Assembly: GCA_965660625.1 (NCBI GenBank) | Contig: CBFIAR010000014.1 | Location: 1-64,000 of the forward strand | Direction: 5' to 3' | DNA from: Glaciecola sp965660625 | GTDB taxonomy: Bacteria; Pseudomonadota; Gammaproteobacteria; Enterobacterales; Alteromonadaceae | Length of the DNA: 64,000 nt | Shown: positions 33,178 to 42,818 of the stretch, one piece after another | Numbering within the stretch: position 1 is the stretch's first letter | How the letters are laid out: each line of letters begins with the position of its first letter | Notes under the pieces: generated by a model | Databases searched by the model: none | What the model was told of the DNA's origin: nothing | The model's input: only the letters and a program-made list of their open reading frames with translations | Made by a program: the position numbers and the translations under genes

Positions 33178-33585
33178 ATGAATAGATTCCTTATTTTTAT
33201 TACGCGATCTCCATTTGATTCTTTAAATGGCCAAACTGCACTATGCTTTTGTGAGGCTGCGATCTCATTAGGCCATGAAATAGAGCAGATTTTCTTTTAT
33301 CAGCAGGGCGTTTTGCACGCAAGTACTGACGTTCAGGCGGGAGCTGGTGAAAAAAATATGCTGCAACTATGGACTCATTTTGCAGAGCAAACAAAAACAC
33401 CTCTGAACGTTTGTGTTACAGCCGCGGCCAAGCGTGGTGTGTTATCTGAAGATGATGCGAAAATATTTGGTCGACATAGCAATATGGACAAAGTATTTTG
33501 TCCAATAGGTATGGCTGACTATTTTTCTGCGCTTAGTACGAGTGCAATTGGCAACGACAGTTCGCCAATCTGTATTCAGTTTTAG
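33178..33585 (+). CDS. tusD: Sulfur relay protein TusD (DsrE-like)
   Basis: 135 residues of the DsrE/F fold. TusBCD receives sulfur from TusA and passes it to TusE for 2-thiouridine at the tRNA wobble base. The active Cys lies in LNVCVTAAAKRG (about residue 78). ATG at 33178 is chosen over a GTG at 33163, which lies inside the terminator stem. tusC follows after 9 bp. Confidence 0.92.
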   Translation: MNRFLIFITRSPFDSLNGQTALCFCEAAISLGHEIEQIFFYQQGVLHASTDVQAGAGEKNMLQLWTHFAEQTKTPLNVCVTAAAKRGVLSEDDAKIFGRHSNMDKVFCPIGMADYFSALSTSAIGNDSSPICIQF

Positions 33586-33594
33586 AGATTAGTC

Positions 33595-33951
33595 ATGACT
33601 ACCTTACTGATTATTTCTTCATCTCCCCCCTACTACACCAGTGCGGCACAAGACGCTTTAGAGGCAGCTCTTTCAGCAAGCAATGTTGGTGTTGAAGTCA
33701 CTTTTGTATTCGTACAACTAGGACTTTATCAATTATTAGATAAGCAAGATGCTATATATCTACATAAAAAATCGATGGCAAAACAAATCAAGGTAATGCC
33801 CTTGTATGACATTGAGCGCATATTTTATGTAGAGGACGATATCACGTCACTTAAGCTGTCCAGTGCGGCGATGATCGACACGGCATTGCCGATAAGCAGC
33901 GTGGAGTTCAGTCAACTTTGCAATACATCAACCGCTGTCATACGCTTTTAG
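33595..33951 (+). CDS. tusC: Sulfur relay protein TusC (DsrF-like)
   Basis: 118 residues, DsrE/F fold; starts with the family pattern SSSPPYYTSAAQDALEAALS. Structural subunit of the TusBCD hexamer, with no catalytic Cys needed. The C-terminal part has VEFSQLCNTS. It lies between tusD and tusB with short spacers. Confidence 0.9.
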   Translation: MTTLLIISSSPPYYTSAAQDALEAALSASNVGVEVTFVFVQLGLYQLLDKQDAIYLHKKSMAKQIKVMPLYDIERIFYVEDDITSLKLSSAAMIDTALPISSVEFSQLCNTSTAVIRF

Positions 33952-33969
33952 TTTAGGAATAATGTTCTT

Positions 33970-34263
33970 ATGTTAATTCTTTATTTAGGTTCAGAATATC
34001 AAGCTATTACCCCTATGTTGGGTACGTATGATATTAACAACACTAAGCCGATTGTTGTGGCGCAGCAAGGGGTATATCAGCTACACAATATATTGAGTGT
34101 ATTAAGTGAGCGCAATGACACTGTTATTTACGTGATTAAACGTGACCTATTGGGAAGTGGCTTATTATCGACCTTTGTAGGGAACGATAGAATAAATATC
34201 ATAGAATATGAAGAGTTTGTAAGGTTAACTGTGCAACACGTCCCTTGCATTACACTTCAATAA
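33970..34263 (+). CDS. tusB: Sulfur relay protein TusB (DsrH-like)
   Basis: 97-residue DsrH-family subunit of TusBCD: VAQQGVYQL in the middle and YVIKRDLLGSGL match the family. Length is normal (about 95). Third gene of the tusDCBE unit. Confidence 0.9.
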   Translation: MLILYLGSEYQAITPMLGTYDINNTKPIVVAQQGVYQLHNILSVLSERNDTVIYVIKRDLLGSGLLSTFVGNDRINIIEYEEFVRLTVQHVPCITLQ

Positions 34264-34300
34264 TGCCAGCTGTCGATTTAAATACGAGTAAGAAAACGGT

Positions 34301-34639
34301 ATGCAACAATTTTTAGAGGTAGCGGGAAAGAAAATAGAGATCGACTCAAATGGTTATCTATTGGATTATCATGATTGGGATACCGAGATTGCCGAATTCA
34401 TCGCAAAAAAGGAATCAATTGAGTTAAGTCCCGCACACTGGGAGGTCGTTTTTTTCGTAAGAGAGTTTTATAAAGAATACGAAACTAGTCCAGCAATACG
34501 AGTACTCGTCAAAAGCTTAGCAAATAAATTTGGACCTGATATTGGAAACAGTCGCCACTTGCAACGTTTATTCCCTCAAGGTCCTGCAAAACAAGCGACT
34601 AAAATTGCTGGCCTTCCGAAGCCAGCAAAGTGTTTGTAA
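34301..34639 (+). CDS. tusE: Sulfur relay protein TusE (DsrC-like)
   Basis: 112 residues. DsrC/TusE fold with LSPAHWEVVFFVREFY, and the C-terminal arm ends KPAKCL, so the sulfur-carrying penultimate Cys111 is present; the second DsrC Cys ten residues earlier is absent, marking a TusE type. It carries sulfur to MnmA. Its last codons form a hairpin shared with the serS 3' end. Confidence 0.92.
   Translation: MQQFLEVAGKKIEIDSNGYLLDYHDWDTEIAEFIAKKESIELSPAHWEVVFFVREFYKEYETSPAIRVLVKSLANKFGPDIGNSRHLQRLFPQGPAKQATKIAGLPKPAKCL
34605..34628. terminator. Hairpin at the tusE/serS convergence
   Basis: Perfect 8-bp stem TTGCTGGC/GCCAGCAA with an 8-nt loop, inside the tusE coding end. On the minus strand it is followed by TTTTAG, so it may terminate serS. 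The U-run is short. Confidence 0.45.
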
Positions 34640-34646
34640 CAGAGAT

Positions 34647-35945
34647 TTACGCAGAAGGTGCAATACGCTCTACACCGTTCATGTATGGCACTAATGCCTC
34701 TGGAACCCTAACGCTTCCATCTGCCTGCTGGTAGTTTTCGAGTATGGCAACCAATGTTCTTCCAACAGCTAAACCAGAGCCATTTAAGGTATGTAACAAT
34801 TCAGGCTTCTTCATCTCGTGAGACTTATACCTGGCTTGCATTCTGCGCGCTTGAAAGTCGCCCATACTTGAACATGATGATATTTCTCTGTAGGTGTCTT
34901 GAGCCGGCAGCCAAACTTCTAAATCATACGTTTTAGTTGCACCAAAACCCATGTCTCCTGTGCACAACAAAACTTTACGATATGCCAAGCCTAGTTTCTG
35001 AAGTATGGCTTCCGCATGACTTGTCAACTCTTCTAGCGCCTGCATGGATTGTTCAGGATGCACTAACTGCACCATTTCAACTTTATCAAATTGATGCTGA
35101 CGGATCAGTCCTTTTGTATCACGACCATACGAACCAGCCTCGCTTCTGAAACAAGGCGTGTGAGCCGTCATTTTAATTGGAAGTGCATTTAGAGGGAATA
35201 TTTCGTCCCTTGCTATGTTGGTTAATGGTACTTCTGCGGTTGGTATGAGCGACATCCCCTGACCTTCCTCAGTAGCCGGCTTAGTATGAAACAAATCGCT
35301 GCCAAACTTCGGTAACTGACCAGTGCCGTAAAGGCTATCGGAGTTAACGAGATAGGGTACATAAACCTCTTGATAACCATGTTCTTGTGTATGGACATCG
35401 AGCATAAACTGACCCAGAGCTCTATGCATTCTCGCTATAGCTCCATTCATAACAACAAATCGTGAACCGGACAACTTAGCCGCTGTTTCAAAATCAAGGC
35501 CATTATTCAATCTTGCTGAAACATCAGCGTGATCTTTTACTTCAAAGTCGAAACTGGGGACTTCTCCCCATTTAAGCACCTCTTGATTTTCACTTTCATC
35601 TTTGCCGACAGGCACTTCGTCAGAAGGCAAATTTGGGGTTTCTTGATAAATAATGTTTAAAGCATTCATGACTTTTTCTAAGCTCGATTTAGCTTCATCT
35701 AACTTTTCACCTAGGCCACTCACCTCATCAAGCAATGGTTGAATGTCCTCACCAGAAGCTTTTGCTTTACCTATTGCTTTAGAGCGCACTGTGCGCTGAT
35801 TCTGCAATTCTTCAGTCGCTAATTGCAACATTTTGCGTTTTTCTTCTAAGTCAGTTAGCGCAAGAACATCGAGAGAGTAGCCACGTTTGAGCAACTTCGC
35901 GGCTACATCGTCAAGGTTATTTCTGAGCAATCGAGGATCTAACAT
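34647..35945 (-). CDS. serS: Seryl-tRNA synthetase
   Basis: 432-residue class II synthetase charging tRNA-Ser with serine. An N-terminal coiled-coil arm (about 30-105) that grips the long variable arm of tRNA-Ser, then the catalytic core with motif 2 (CFRSEAGSYGRDTKGLIRQHQF) and motif 3 (SGLAVGRTLVAILEN). GTGQLPKF is typical of bacterial enzymes. Last gene of the ftsK-lolA-rarA-crcB-serS series. The tRNA-Ser(UGA) it charges is 2.5 kb away. Confidence 0.96.
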   Translation of the reverse strand: MLDPRLLRNNLDDVAAKLLKRGYSLDVLALTDLEEKRKMLQLATEELQNQRTVRSKAIGKAKASGEDIQPLLDEVSGLGEKLDEAKSSLEKVMNALNIIYQETPNLPSDEVPVGKDESENQEVLKWGEVPSFDFEVKDHADVSARLNNGLDFETAAKLSGSRFVVMNGAIARMHRALGQFMLDVHTQEHGYQEVYVPYLVNSDSLYGTGQLPKFGSDLFHTKPATEEGQGMSLIPTAEVPLTNIARDEIFPLNALPIKMTAHTPCFRSEAGSYGRDTKGLIRQHQFDKVEMVQLVHPEQSMQALEELTSHAEAILQKLGLAYRKVLLCTGDMGFGATKTYDLEVWLPAQDTYREISSCSSMGDFQARRMQARYKSHEMKKPELLHTLNGSGLAVGRTLVAILENYQQADGSVRVPEALVPYMNGVERIAPSA

Positions 35946-35953
35946 TTTTTACA

Positions 35954-36334
35954 TTATCCTTTGAAAATTAATAAAGCCAACCACACTGAAATGAGACAAA
36001 CAGTGACGTTGAAAAAGACATTGAGCGACGCTTTCAATATTTCTCCGTGCTGAATGAGTAATATGGTATCGAGTGAAAAGGTAGAGAAAGTAGTGAATGC
36101 CCCTAACAGGCCAATGCCAATTAGGGCTCTTAACCCTGCATTCTCCCCGTTCTCTTGCTGCATAAAGGCATACAATGTGCCCAATAAAAACGAACCCAAT
36201 ACATTTACCACAAGAGTACCAAATGGAAAGCCCTTTCCCAATAGATTAGTCGAGATTTGAACAATTAAATAGCGCATAGAGGCGCCAATTGCACCTCCCA
36301 TTGCTACAAAAAAGTATACTTGAAACGTATGCAT
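35954..36334 (-). CDS. crcB: Fluoride ion channel CrcB (Fluc)
   Basis: 126 residues with four helices. Conserved GGAIGASMRY (about 13-22), NVLGSFLLG (about 45-53) and the TTFSTFS pore motif (about 80-86) identify a Fluc fluoride-export channel. It starts 1 bp from the rarA stop and ends 8 bp before serS. No fluoride riboswitch is visible, which fits a constitutive operon location. Confidence 0.93.
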   Translation of the reverse strand: MHTFQVYFFVAMGGAIGASMRYLIVQISTNLLGKGFPFGTLVVNVLGSFLLGTLYAFMQQENGENAGLRALIGIGLLGAFTTFSTFSLDTILLIQHGEILKASLNVFFNVTVCLISVWLALLIFKG

Positions 36335-36335
36335 T

Positions 36336-37682
36336 TTATGAACCTATTGTATATTTTCGTGCTTTACCTTGTGCATGAGCTTGCTCGTCAAGTTCAGCCA
36401 AGAAGGCCATTTTAGCACTTAATCGTTTTTCTAAGCCTCGCTCACTAGCATGATAAAAGGTCATTGAAGCTATGTCCGGTGGCAAATACGATTCGCCTGC
36501 TGCGTAGGCATTGGGTTCGTTATGTGCATAGCGATAACCTTCCCCATGGCCCATTTCTTTTGCTAGATTAGTCGGGGCATTTCGTAAATGCACAGGCACA
36601 TCATAACTGGGTGTATCATCAATAAGTTGTTGTGCCTTTTTGAAAGCAGCGTATACCGCGTTGCTTTTGGGTGCAAGTGCACAATAAATGACTGCTTGAG
36701 CTAGCGCTCTTTCACCCTCCGCCGGGCCTACACGATGATATAGGTCCCAACTGTTAAGACAAACCTGTAGCGCGCTAGGGTCAGCGTTGCCGATATCCTC
36801 AGACGCTATCGCCAATAACCGTCTGGCAATCACTAAGGGATCACCACCACTCTTTAAAAGGCGACAAAACCAATACAAAGCGCCATCGGGAGATGAACCT
36901 CTCACTGATTTATGAAATGCAGACAGCAGATCGTAGTAGTGGTCACCATTTTTGTCAAAAGCGAACGTTTTAGCGCCCGTTGCTTTTTTTATCAACGATA
37001 AACTTATTTTCTCACCTTTACTTGCCAAATCGCTGCAAATTTCAGCGCTCATTAACAAGCTTCTTGCATCGCCATTTGCTTGATGTACAAGCGCCAAAGC
37101 TGCGTTCTCCTCAAACTCAATGGTTTTATCTTCGCGTTCTTGTAAGAATGCTATCGCATTGTTTAACAGCGTCATTAAATCTTCAATTGATAACTTTTCT
37201 AAAATAAAAACACGTAAGCGAGATAACAAAGCACGATTAACAGAAAAACTAGGATTTTCTGTTGTTGCGCCAATCAGGATAATATGACCACTCTCAACGT
37301 AAGGTAAAAAAGCATCCTGCTGACTTTTGTTAAAGCGATGTATTTCATCAACAAAAACGACTTTTTGTTTCGCAAATAAATCTGAATGGCCGCTTGTTAA
37401 CGATCCGCTCACTTCCCCAATCGCTGCTCGTATTTCTTTTACTCCGGAATTGATTGCAGAAAGTTCGATAACGTCGGCGTCAAGTTGGCCTGCAATTAGA
37501 TGCACAAGGGTAGTTTTACCCGTACCAGGTGGACCCCAAAATATCATTGAATAACAAGTGTTTTGCGCAAGCATTTTAGAGATAGTTCCCTGCTCCCCAA
37601 TCAAATGGGATTGGCCTACATAGTCGCTAAGACGGTTTGGTCTGAGGAGGCTAGCCAGCGGTTGATAGGCAGAGGATTTCAT
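36336..37682 (-). CDS. rarA: Replication-associated recombination protein A (MgsA/RarA)
   Basis: 448-residue AAA+ ATPase related to clamp loaders, acting at stalled replication forks. Walker A GPPGTGKTTL (about 51-60), Walker B FVDEIHRF (about 109-116), sensor-1 IGATTENPS and the C-terminal tetramerisation region (HLRNAPTNLAKEMGHGEGYRY) are visible. Conserved place between lolA and crcB/serS. Confidence 0.95.
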   Translation of the reverse strand: MKSSAYQPLASLLRPNRLSDYVGQSHLIGEQGTISKMLAQNTCYSMIFWGPPGTGKTTLVHLIAGQLDADVIELSAINSGVKEIRAAIGEVSGSLTSGHSDLFAKQKVVFVDEIHRFNKSQQDAFLPYVESGHIILIGATTENPSFSVNRALLSRLRVFILEKLSIEDLMTLLNNAIAFLQEREDKTIEFEENAALALVHQANGDARSLLMSAEICSDLASKGEKISLSLIKKATGAKTFAFDKNGDHYYDLLSAFHKSVRGSSPDGALYWFCRLLKSGGDPLVIARRLLAIASEDIGNADPSALQVCLNSWDLYHRVGPAEGERALAQAVIYCALAPKSNAVYAAFKKAQQLIDDTPSYDVPVHLRNAPTNLAKEMGHGEGYRYAHNEPNAYAAGESYLPPDIASMTFYHASERGLEKRLSAKMAFLAELDEQAHAQGKARKYTIGS

Positions 37683-37730
37683 AACTTATTCTTGTTTAAT
37701 CATAAAGTTAGGGCAAATATCAAGCATCAT

Positions 37731-38426
37731 TTATTGACCACGTTGATCATCGATAATATAGTTCTCAGGGATGTCATACGAAAACACGGATTGCGCAACG
37801 GGTTGATTTTGCGAAATATTTGAAAAAACCAATAGACTCTTTTGTTGCTGCCTATCTGTAGACTGCATACGTGTGAGTTGCTCACCATTAAAATAAATAG
37901 TTAACGATACTATATTGGCATTTTCATCTTTTGAAGCAACGACGAAACTAGATTCTTTCTTTGCGACACTCACCGCATTCCATTGCTCTTGATCGTCCGA
38001 AACGAGGAGCATTAATGGATTATTCTGTGTAATCGATTCTTGTTGCATCACAGTAACTTGTTCTACAAAAGGGTCAACGTTCCACACTGTCGTGCCATCA
38101 GCAATGAGCAGTGTTTCATCTGGCATTTGAGTTTCCCAACGCAACATATTGGGTGTTTTTAGGGTTAGAATGCCAAAAGTTCGTTGAAGTTCTTTGCCGC
38201 TAATATCAGAGATACTCTGTGAAAAGTTAGCGGAGTATGACACTAAGTTACTTAGCTTTATTTTCAATTCAGCTTTAGCCGTTATTTCTGGAAGTTCTGA
38301 TACAGTAGCACTTTTGGCAGTGCTACTCATTGCATTGGCACTCATCACAATTATAGCTAAAGTGCTTACAACGTTAGTGATTAACGTCGGTACCGCAAAA
38401 CGTTTCCTTTTATTCGCAGAGAACAT
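37731..38426 (-). CDS. lolA: Outer-membrane lipoprotein carrier protein LolA
   Basis: 231 residues. A long basic N-terminus precedes the hydrophobic signal region (residues about 13-34), then a periplasmic LolA domain of an open beta-barrel: FSQSISDISGKELQRTFGILTLKTPNMLRWET is the typical first part. It carries lipoproteins from LolCDE to LolB. The long signal region is somewhat unusual; a shorter start inside it is possible. Three bases separate it from ftsK. Confidence 0.9.
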   Translation of the reverse strand: MFSANKRKRFAVPTLITNVVSTLAIIVMSANAMSSTAKSATVSELPEITAKAELKIKLSNLVSYSANFSQSISDISGKELQRTFGILTLKTPNMLRWETQMPDETLLIADGTTVWNVDPFVEQVTVMQQESITQNNPLMLLVSDDQEQWNAVSVAKKESSFVVASKDENANIVSLTIYFNGEQLTRMQSTDRQQQKSLLVFSNISQNQPVAQSVFSYDIPENYIIDDQRGQ

Positions 38427-38429
38427 AAT

Positions 38430-40949
38430 CTAATCCTTTCTTGGAGGTGGGGCTAACACTTCTCTATTGCCATTATGGCCGGGTGGACTTACGACACCGC
38501 TCTGTTCCATCTGCTCAACTAAGCGAGCAGCTCTATTATATCCAATCCTAAACTTACGCTGCACACTGGATACCGATGCACGACGCGTTTCTGTTATGAA
38601 TGCGACAGCTTCATCATAAAATGTATCTTGCTCCTGATCATCTCCTTCCGCCAGCTCTCCTGGTAACAACATCTCGGAAGTCGCTTCTCCATTGAGAATT
38701 TCATCGACATATTGAGGTGCGCCTCGTTTCTTCCAGTCAGCAACAACCGCGTGTACTTCGTGATCATCAACAAAGGCACCGTGCACTCGGGTAGTGATAC
38801 TTGTTCCGGGCGGGTTGTACAGCATATCACCCGCGCCGAGCAACGACTCTGCGCCTTGTTGGTCTAAAATAGTCCGAGAATCTATTTTGCTGGATACCTG
38901 AAATGCAATTCTAGTCGGTATATTCGCTTTTATTAACCCCGTAATAACATCAACAGAAGGTCTCTGTGTAGCTAAAATAAGATGGATACCGGCTGCTCGC
39001 GCTTTTTGTGCAATTCGGGCAATTAACTCTTCCACTTTTTTGCCGACAATCATCATCATGTCGGCAAACTCATCAACGATAACAACAATACTAGGCAGTT
39101 TATCGAGTTCTGGAGCTGTTTCGTCCATACTTTCTTCAGACTTCCATAGTGGGTCAACTATGGGGGCGCCGGCTTCCTTTGCATCCTTTATCTTTTTGTT
39201 ATAACCCTTTAGGTTTCTTACACCCAATGCAGACATTAATCGATACCGGCGTTCCATCTCGCCAACACACCAACGTAGGGCGTTTGCAGCTTGTTTCATG
39301 TCAGTTACGACTTCTGTTAGCAAGTGCGGTATGCCCTCATAAACAGAGAGTTCTAGCATTTTAGGGTCGATCATAATAAGTCTGACATCTTCAGGAGTTG
39401 ACTTATACAGCAAGCTCAAAATCATAACATTAACGCCAACTGATTTACCTGAGCCTGTGGTACCAGCAACCAATAAGTGTGGCATCTTACCGAGATCTAC
39501 CACTACTGGCTTACCAGAAATATCGGCGCCTAATACCATCGTTAGTGGTGATTCACTGGATTGAAACGCTCGCGTTTCAATTACTTCGCTTAAACGCACC
39601 ATTTCTCGATGTTTATTGGGTAATTCAAGACCAATGACAGACTTACCTGGTATAACTTCAACGACACGAACAGATATGGCAGACATAGATCTAGCTAGAT
39701 CTTTGGATAGAGCACTAATTTTACTTACCTTCACGCCAGGTGCTAAATCTAATTCAAAGCGCGTAATCACAGGCCCTGGCAAAACATCCACCACATTTGC
39801 AACAATACTGAAGTCTGCTAGTTTTTCTTCTAACAACCTAGAAACTTGATCTAATTCTTCTTGCGTAATCGGATTTTCGTGCTTATCAGCACGCTCTAAT
39901 AAATCAAATGAAGGCATGACTGCTTTTGCAACATCATTATTTGTCGTTTCTTGCCGCGCTGTTGACGGCTTAATACCTTGCTCAGAATGGAAACCGCCCT
40001 GCCCTGCAGCTTTTGAAGCTTGAGCGACTTGAACACGTTGTCGCTCTATTTCACTGTTTGGCTCTAGCGCACGCGCCTCATCCTCAGCTTTGTAGACATA
40101 CTGCTCTGCTGAGTTAACATCATCTTCTGACAGAAATACAGCGTCTGGTATGTGAAACTGAGGTTCTGTTTTTAATGATGGAGTGCTATTGCTATCTGAG
40201 ATCGTATCAGATTTTGCAAAATGTGTCGGGTTTACTGAGTGCGATTCGGCTTCTGGTTCAGCGCGCAAACTAGTGATATTAAGTTCAATGCTTTCAATAC
40301 TAATAGGTTTAGGTAAAGCCTTTTCTTCACCGGTGCCAAAGGTCGGCAATGACAGTGTGCTCATTTTTTTAGGTAAACTGTAAATGTTCTTGGCTCGGTT
40401 TATCGTGAATAAGCCAATACTGTCAATGATACTTAACCAAGAAATACCCGTCGATAAAGTGAATCCTGTGCAGAAAAAACAAATCAATAATAATACTGTT
40501 CCAACAAAGCTAAAGTGCGGGATTAGCGCTGTGCTAATGATATCTCCCATCGCACCGCCAGCGGATACACTATAGAAGTCGTCGAAATTGATACTGGCTA
40601 TACCCGTAAAACCAAATATCACTAACAGTGCACCAACGAGCCGCAGACTGATTGTTAGGTAGTCTAATTTAGTGACACTCTTTATATGTAAAAATACAAA
40701 CCAGCCACAGAATGCCAGAGCAAAAGGAAGAACATAGGCAGTGATGCCAAATGTAAACAACAGTATATCAGCAGCCCACGCGCCCATAGAGCCCATTAGA
40801 TTTTGAATTTCGTTGTGTAAGCCCGCCTGTGACCAACCTGGGTCACTGGGGTGAAATGAAGCTAGTGCAATTAATAAAAAGAAGGCAGTTGCGCATGACA
40901 GCATCATGCCTACTTCCATTAATCGTTGTGTTCCGGATAATCGCGCCAT
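38430..40949 (-). CDS. ftsK: DNA translocase FtsK
   Basis: 839 residues. Four N-terminal helices (about 15-175) anchor it at the septum; a linker of about 200 residues, rich in Ser, Glu and Gln, is short compared with E. coli. The alpha/beta motor carries Walker A GTTGSGKSVGVN (about 490-501) and Walker B IVVIVDEFADMMM. The gamma winged-helix domain at the C-terminus (SSVQRKFRIGYNRAARLVEQ) reads KOPS and activates XerCD. Essential coupling of chromosome segregation to division. Confidence 0.95.
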   Translation of the reverse strand: MARLSGTQRLMEVGMMLSCATAFFLLIALASFHPSDPGWSQAGLHNEIQNLMGSMGAWAADILLFTFGITAYVLPFALAFCGWFVFLHIKSVTKLDYLTISLRLVGALLVIFGFTGIASINFDDFYSVSAGGAMGDIISTALIPHFSFVGTVLLLICFFCTGFTLSTGISWLSIIDSIGLFTINRAKNIYSLPKKMSTLSLPTFGTGEEKALPKPISIESIELNITSLRAEPEAESHSVNPTHFAKSDTISDSNSTPSLKTEPQFHIPDAVFLSEDDVNSAEQYVYKAEDEARALEPNSEIERQRVQVAQASKAAGQGGFHSEQGIKPSTARQETTNNDVAKAVMPSFDLLERADKHENPITQEELDQVSRLLEEKLADFSIVANVVDVLPGPVITRFELDLAPGVKVSKISALSKDLARSMSAISVRVVEVIPGKSVIGLELPNKHREMVRLSEVIETRAFQSSESPLTMVLGADISGKPVVVDLGKMPHLLVAGTTGSGKSVGVNVMILSLLYKSTPEDVRLIMIDPKMLELSVYEGIPHLLTEVVTDMKQAANALRWCVGEMERRYRLMSALGVRNLKGYNKKIKDAKEAGAPIVDPLWKSEESMDETAPELDKLPSIVVIVDEFADMMMIVGKKVEELIARIAQKARAAGIHLILATQRPSVDVITGLIKANIPTRIAFQVSSKIDSRTILDQQGAESLLGAGDMLYNPPGTSITTRVHGAFVDDHEVHAVVADWKKRGAPQYVDEILNGEATSEMLLPGELAEGDDQEQDTFYDEAVAFITETRRASVSSVQRKFRIGYNRAARLVEQMEQSGVVSPPGHNGNREVLAPPPRKD

Positions 40950-41059
40950 ATCCCTACAATTCTTTTATTTATAATGCTAATAGAATTAGCAATAATTCAA
41001 CTAATCCCTAATGGTCAGTAAGAATATCATAATCCAAACAAACGAATACAGAACGAATG

Positions 41060-41545
41060 TTATTTATCGTTAATTTTTATAATATTGGTGTGTTTCACTT
41101 CTTCCATTACAACGTATGTTCTAGACTCACTTACACCGGGCAATCGCAACAATGTGTCCCCTAATAATTTCCGATAACTAGACATATCAGCAACCCGCGC
41201 CTTCAATAAAAAATCAAAATTACCTGAAACTAAGTGGCATTCTTGAATATCATCGAGTCCTTGCACTGCCGCAGAAAATTCTGCAAAGATATCAACCGAA
41301 GTTTTTGAAAGGGTTATTTCAACAAACACTAACATCGCTGCCCCCAACTTCGTTGGATCAACTGTTGCAGTATAGCCCGTTATATAGCCCTGCTGTTCAA
41401 GTCTCTTGACTCTCTCTAGACAAGGACTCGGACTCAAACCAACCTTCTTTGCTAATTCAACATTGGATATTTTACCGTCAACTTGCAATACAGTAAGGAT
41501 CTTTCTATCAATTCTATCAATATGTTTGGGTGTTTTGACTAGCAT
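41060..41545 (-). CDS. lrp: Leucine-responsive regulatory protein Lrp
   Basis: 161 residues. AsnC-type helix-turn-helix (about residues 14-60, ISNVELAKKVGLSPSPCLERV), then a ligand-binding RAM domain (ECHLVSGNFDFLLKARV). The order ald/lrp-ftsK is conserved in gammaproteobacteria, which supports global Lrp rather than a local paralogue. Divergent from ald across 123 bp; regulating ald and itself is likely. Confidence 0.92.
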   Translation of the reverse strand: MLVKTPKHIDRIDRKILTVLQVDGKISNVELAKKVGLSPSPCLERVKRLEQQGYITGYTATVDPTKLGAAMLVFVEITLSKTSVDIFAEFSAAVQGLDDIQECHLVSGNFDFLLKARVADMSSYRKLLGDTLLRLPGVSESRTYVVMEEVKHTNIIKINDK

Positions 41546-41570
41546 TTAATTTCAACATTTAGGAATAAAT

Positions 41571-41585
41571 CAAAATATTATACTG
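41571..41585 (-). promoter_or_regulatory. Candidate Lrp binding site between lrp and ald
   Basis: Minus strand CAGTATAATATTTTG agrees with the Lrp consensus YAGHAWATTWTDCTR at 13 of 15 positions. It lies 26 bp upstream of lrp and about 85 bp upstream of ald. Confidence 0.4.
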
Positions 41586-41668
41586 CAATTCTAAAATCTT
41601 CGATATTTTTATTTCTGAAAAATGCAGTAAACTGCGCACAAATAATTAACTTTGTTAAGGTCTAAAAA

Positions 41669-42799
41669 ATGATTGTTGGTGTTCCAAAAGAAATAAAAAA
41701 TCATGAGTATCGTGTTGGTCTTGCTCCGGCAGCGGTTCAGGAGTTTGTTAATTGCGGTCATGAAGTACTCGTGCAAACCAGTGCGGGCGCCTCGATTGGC
41801 TTCACAGACGAGTTGTATGTAAATGCAGGTGCAAAGATTATACAAACACCAGATGAAATATTTGCTAATGCAGACATGATCGTAAAGGTAAAAGAACCAC
41901 AGCCGAACGAATGTAAAATGCTTCGTAAAGGACAAACTCTATACACTTACCTACACCTTGCCCCAGACCCGATGCAAACAAAGCTGTTAGTTGAATCTGG
42001 CGCTACGTGTATTGCGTATGAAACAGTCACTGATAGTCGTGGCACATTGCCACTTTTAGCACCTATGAGTGAGGTTGCTGGCCGTATGTCGATTCAGGCA
42101 GGTGCGCATTATCTTGAAAAAGCACATGGTGGAAGTGGCACATTATTAGGTGGCGTCCCAGGTGTTGCGCCGGGCAAAGTGCTGATAATAGGTGGCGGTG
42201 TTGTTGGTTTGAATGCAGCAAAAATGGCGATGGGCCTTGGGGCTGATGTCACTATTCTTGACCGTTCTTTAAATCGCTTACGCGAACTGGATGATATTTT
42301 TGAAGGCCGCTTGGCTACGGTGTTTTCTACGGCAGACGCTATTGATTACTATTCATCACGCGCTGATTTGGTTATTGGTGCCGTTTTGGTGCCTGGTGCA
42401 GCTGCACCGAAACTACTCAATAGCGAACACATCAAAAACATGAAGCCTGGTTCAGTGCTAGTCGATGTCGCGATTGATCAAGGTGGTTGTTTTGAAACAT
42501 CTCGGGCAACGACGCATCAAGATCCTGTTTATATTATCGATGAGGTGGTGCATTACTGCGTGGCAAACATGCCTGGTGGCGTTGCACGCACGTCGACAAT
42601 GGCTCTTAATAATGCCACTTTACCTTTTGGTTTAGCGTTAGCCAATAAAGGGCCTAAGCAAGCAATGCTTGATGACCCGCATTTGCTTAACGGCTTGAAT
42701 GTGCATAATGGTATTGTTACGTATAAAGCGGTAGTTGATGCGCTGGGCGAGAAACTAGGTCTAACCTATATGCCTGCAGCAGAAGCATTAAACAGCTAG
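41669..42799 (+). CDS. ald: Alanine dehydrogenase
   Basis: 376-residue NAD-dependent enzyme interconverting L-alanine and pyruvate plus ammonia. N-terminal GVPKEIKNHEYRVGL, the substrate Lys/His region (KVKEPQPNE, YTYLHLAPD), the Rossmann motif VLIIGGGVVGLNAAKMA (about 171-187) and HYCVANMPGGVARTST near the C-terminus are all family signatures. It is divergent from lrp and likely under Lrp control. A strong terminator follows. Confidence 0.96.
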   Translation: MIVGVPKEIKNHEYRVGLAPAAVQEFVNCGHEVLVQTSAGASIGFTDELYVNAGAKIIQTPDEIFANADMIVKVKEPQPNECKMLRKGQTLYTYLHLAPDPMQTKLLVESGATCIAYETVTDSRGTLPLLAPMSEVAGRMSIQAGAHYLEKAHGGSGTLLGGVPGVAPGKVLIIGGGVVGLNAAKMAMGLGADVTILDRSLNRLRELDDIFEGRLATVFSTADAIDYYSSRADLVIGAVLVPGAAAPKLLNSEHIKNMKPGSVLVDVAIDQGGCFETSRATTHQDPVYIIDEVVHYCVANMPGGVARTSTMALNNATLPFGLALANKGPKQAMLDDPHLLNGLNVHNGIVTYKAVVDALGEKLGLTYMPAAEALNS

Positions 42800-42818
42800 G
42801 CTTTTAAGTTAGAAAGCC

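Noticed and set aside
36335..36420. Fluoride riboswitch before crcB
   Set aside because: crcB starts 1 bp from the rarA stop within an operon; there is no room or consensus for the riboswitch.
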